The notes below the pieces were generated by a model. It was not told where the DNA came from and made no database searches. It saw nothing but the letters and a program-made list of their open reading frames with translations. A DNA stretch of 64,000 nucleotides from Neomegalonema sp. (GTDB lineage: Bacteria; Pseudomonadota; Alphaproteobacteria; Rhodobacterales; Rhodobacteraceae): the NCBI RefSeq assembly GCF_028688855.1, contig NZ_JAQTXI010000010.1, positions 88,732-152,731 of the forward strand, read 5' to 3'. Of this stretch, positions 63,225 to 64,000 are shown piece by piece. Made by a program: the position numbers and the translations under genes. Numbering within the stretch: position 1 is the stretch's first letter; every line of letters starts with the position of its first letter.

Positions 63225-64000
63225 ATGACCGCTTCCACCGTGCCGCTACGCGCCGCCCTCTATCTGCGTGTTTCGACGGCGCGACAGGCCGAGCATGATG
63301 TTTCCATTCCCGACCAGAAGCGGCAGGGTGAAGCCTATTGCGAGTCACGCGGGCTGCAACTGGTCGAAACCTTCATCGAACCGGGCGCATCGGCGACCAA
63401 TGACCGCCGCCCCGAGTTCCAGCGCATGATCGAGGCCGGGACCAGCAAGCCCGCGCCGTTCGATGTGGTCGTGGTTCATTCTTTCAGCCGCTTCTTCCGC
63501 GACCACTTCGAGCTTGAGTTCTATGTCCGCAAGCTGGCGAAGAACGGCGTGAAGCTGGTTTCGATTACACAGGAAATGGGCGACGACCCGATGCACGTCA
63601 TGATGCGGCAGATCATGGCGCTGTTCGATGAATATCAGTCCAAGGAAAACGCCAAGCACGTCATGCGTGCCTTGAAGGAGAACGCACGGCAAGGCTTCTG
63701 GAACGGCTCGCTTCCCCCTATCGGCTATCGCACCGTCGCCGCCGAGCAGCGCGGAGCCAAGACCAAGAAGAAATTGGAGATTGATCCGTTGCACGCCGAC
63801 ACGGTGCGGCTGATCTATCGGCTTGCCTTGGAGGGCGACGGCACCACCGGCCAGATGGGCGTCAAAAACATTGTCTCCTATCTCAACAGCCGCCGCATCT
63901 TTACCCGTGACGGCGGACGTTGGGGCATTGGTCAGGTTCACCGCATCCTGACCCGCCGCACCTATATGGGCGAGCATGAGTTCAACAAGCGCTCCAAAAC
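63225..64000 (+). CDS. Large serine recombinase (partial, runs off the right edge)
   Basis: The visible 258 residues include the N-terminal resolvase catalytic domain: ALYLRVSTARQAEHDVSIPD with catalytic Ser17, VVHSFSRFFRDHFELEFY and SITQEMGDDPMHVMMRQIMA. The start of the recombinase DNA-binding domain (LEIDPLHADTVRLIYRLALE, GGRWGIGQVHRILTRRTYMG) is also visible. The length already exceeds small resolvase/invertases, so it belongs to the large serine integrase/transposase group. AAGGAG eight bases upstream supports ATG 63225. It is probably the element's integrase; its C-terminus and the adjacent attachment site are outside the window. Confidence 0.92.
   Translation, partial: MTASTVPLRAALYLRVSTARQAEHDVSIPDQKRQGEAYCESRGLQLVETFIEPGASATNDRRPEFQRMIEAGTSKPAPFDVVVVHSFSRFFRDHFELEFYVRKLAKNGVKLVSITQEMGDDPMHVMMRQIMALFDEYQSKENAKHVMRALKENARQGFWNGSLPPIGYRTVAAEQRGAKTKKKLEIDPLHADTVRLIYRLALEGDGTTGQMGVKNIVSYLNSRRIFTRDGGRWGIGQVHRILTRRTYMGEHEFNKRSK

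Larger units (their letters stand above)
51100..64000. mobile_element. Genomic island: type I RM/PrrC defence plus decayed mobilisation and serine-recombinase module
   Basis: From about 51100 the sequence loses the high-GC codon bias of the core, most sharply between 51600 and 58650. The content is accessory: HigA-like regulator, hsdR-hsdS-prrC-hsdM, traD, traC, oriT-like site, broken traA, AlpA, HicAB and a large serine recombinase. The recombinase at the edge suggests a serine-integrase element whose right end is outside the window. The hsd and tra parts differ in base composition and may have been acquired separately. Confidence 0.8.

Overview
The window is a high-GC alphaproteobacterial chromosome carrying a horizontally acquired island at its right end. 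The lineage call rests on a CckA-type hybrid histidine kinase, a fused petABC cytochrome bc1 operon, a Pcs-type phosphatidylcholine synthase, an IalB-family protein, and the M50 protease-rsmB-heparinase-purH cluster that is familiar from Rhodobacterales-like genomes. I cannot name a genus from sequence alone.

Positions 1 to about 51,060 are the core backbone. In order: cckA (cut by the left edge), a NOP2/Sun RNA methyltransferase with a MAPEG protein, purB, aquaporin, an unknown protein, ssb, petABC, aroC with a DUF1007/NicO metal-transport pair, map, radC, a double-CAP-domain secreted protein, pcs, a small membrane protein, the minus-strand block M50 protease-rsmB-heparinase-purH, an unknown membrane protein, recG with a flavoprotein, a SIMPL protein and a cytochrome b561. 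Next comes a minus-strand tad/cpa pilus operon, cpaB-C-D-E-F-tadB-tadC (40,130 to 31,359), with a strong terminator after tadC. It has no pilin, prepilin peptidase or TadE/F/G in the window. It is followed by an IalB-family protein, asparaginase, rlmN, an EthD protein, a YjhX-family protein, a lipoprotein with an internal duplication, pgeF, an Lrp regulator, a Clp-like AAA ATPase and a dienelactone hydrolase.

From about 51,100 to the right edge the base composition and codon use change: the first 7.5 kb is clearly lower in GC. This island has two parts. The first is an orphan HigA-like regulator followed by a type I restriction-modification operon in the order hsdR-hsdS-prrC-hsdM. The gene between hsdS and hsdM encodes a PrrC-type anticodon-nuclease candidate with a complete ATPase core and the R-x3-E...H nuclease triad. 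This is a two-layer defence arrangement: DNA restriction guarded by a latent tRNA-cutting enzyme. The operon ends in an intrinsic terminator that overlaps the end of traD.

The second part is a mobilisation and integration module: traD and traC, a recognisable oriT-like site, a traA relaxase-helicase broken by an internal deletion and a nonsense codon, an AlpA-type regulator, a small unknown protein, a HicA/HicB pair, and a large serine recombinase that runs off the right edge. A 14-bp direct repeat flanks the hsd and tra block and may be an attachment-site trace, although its length alone does not exclude chance. The broken relaxase suggests the element can no longer move itself by conjugation, while the defence genes look intact.
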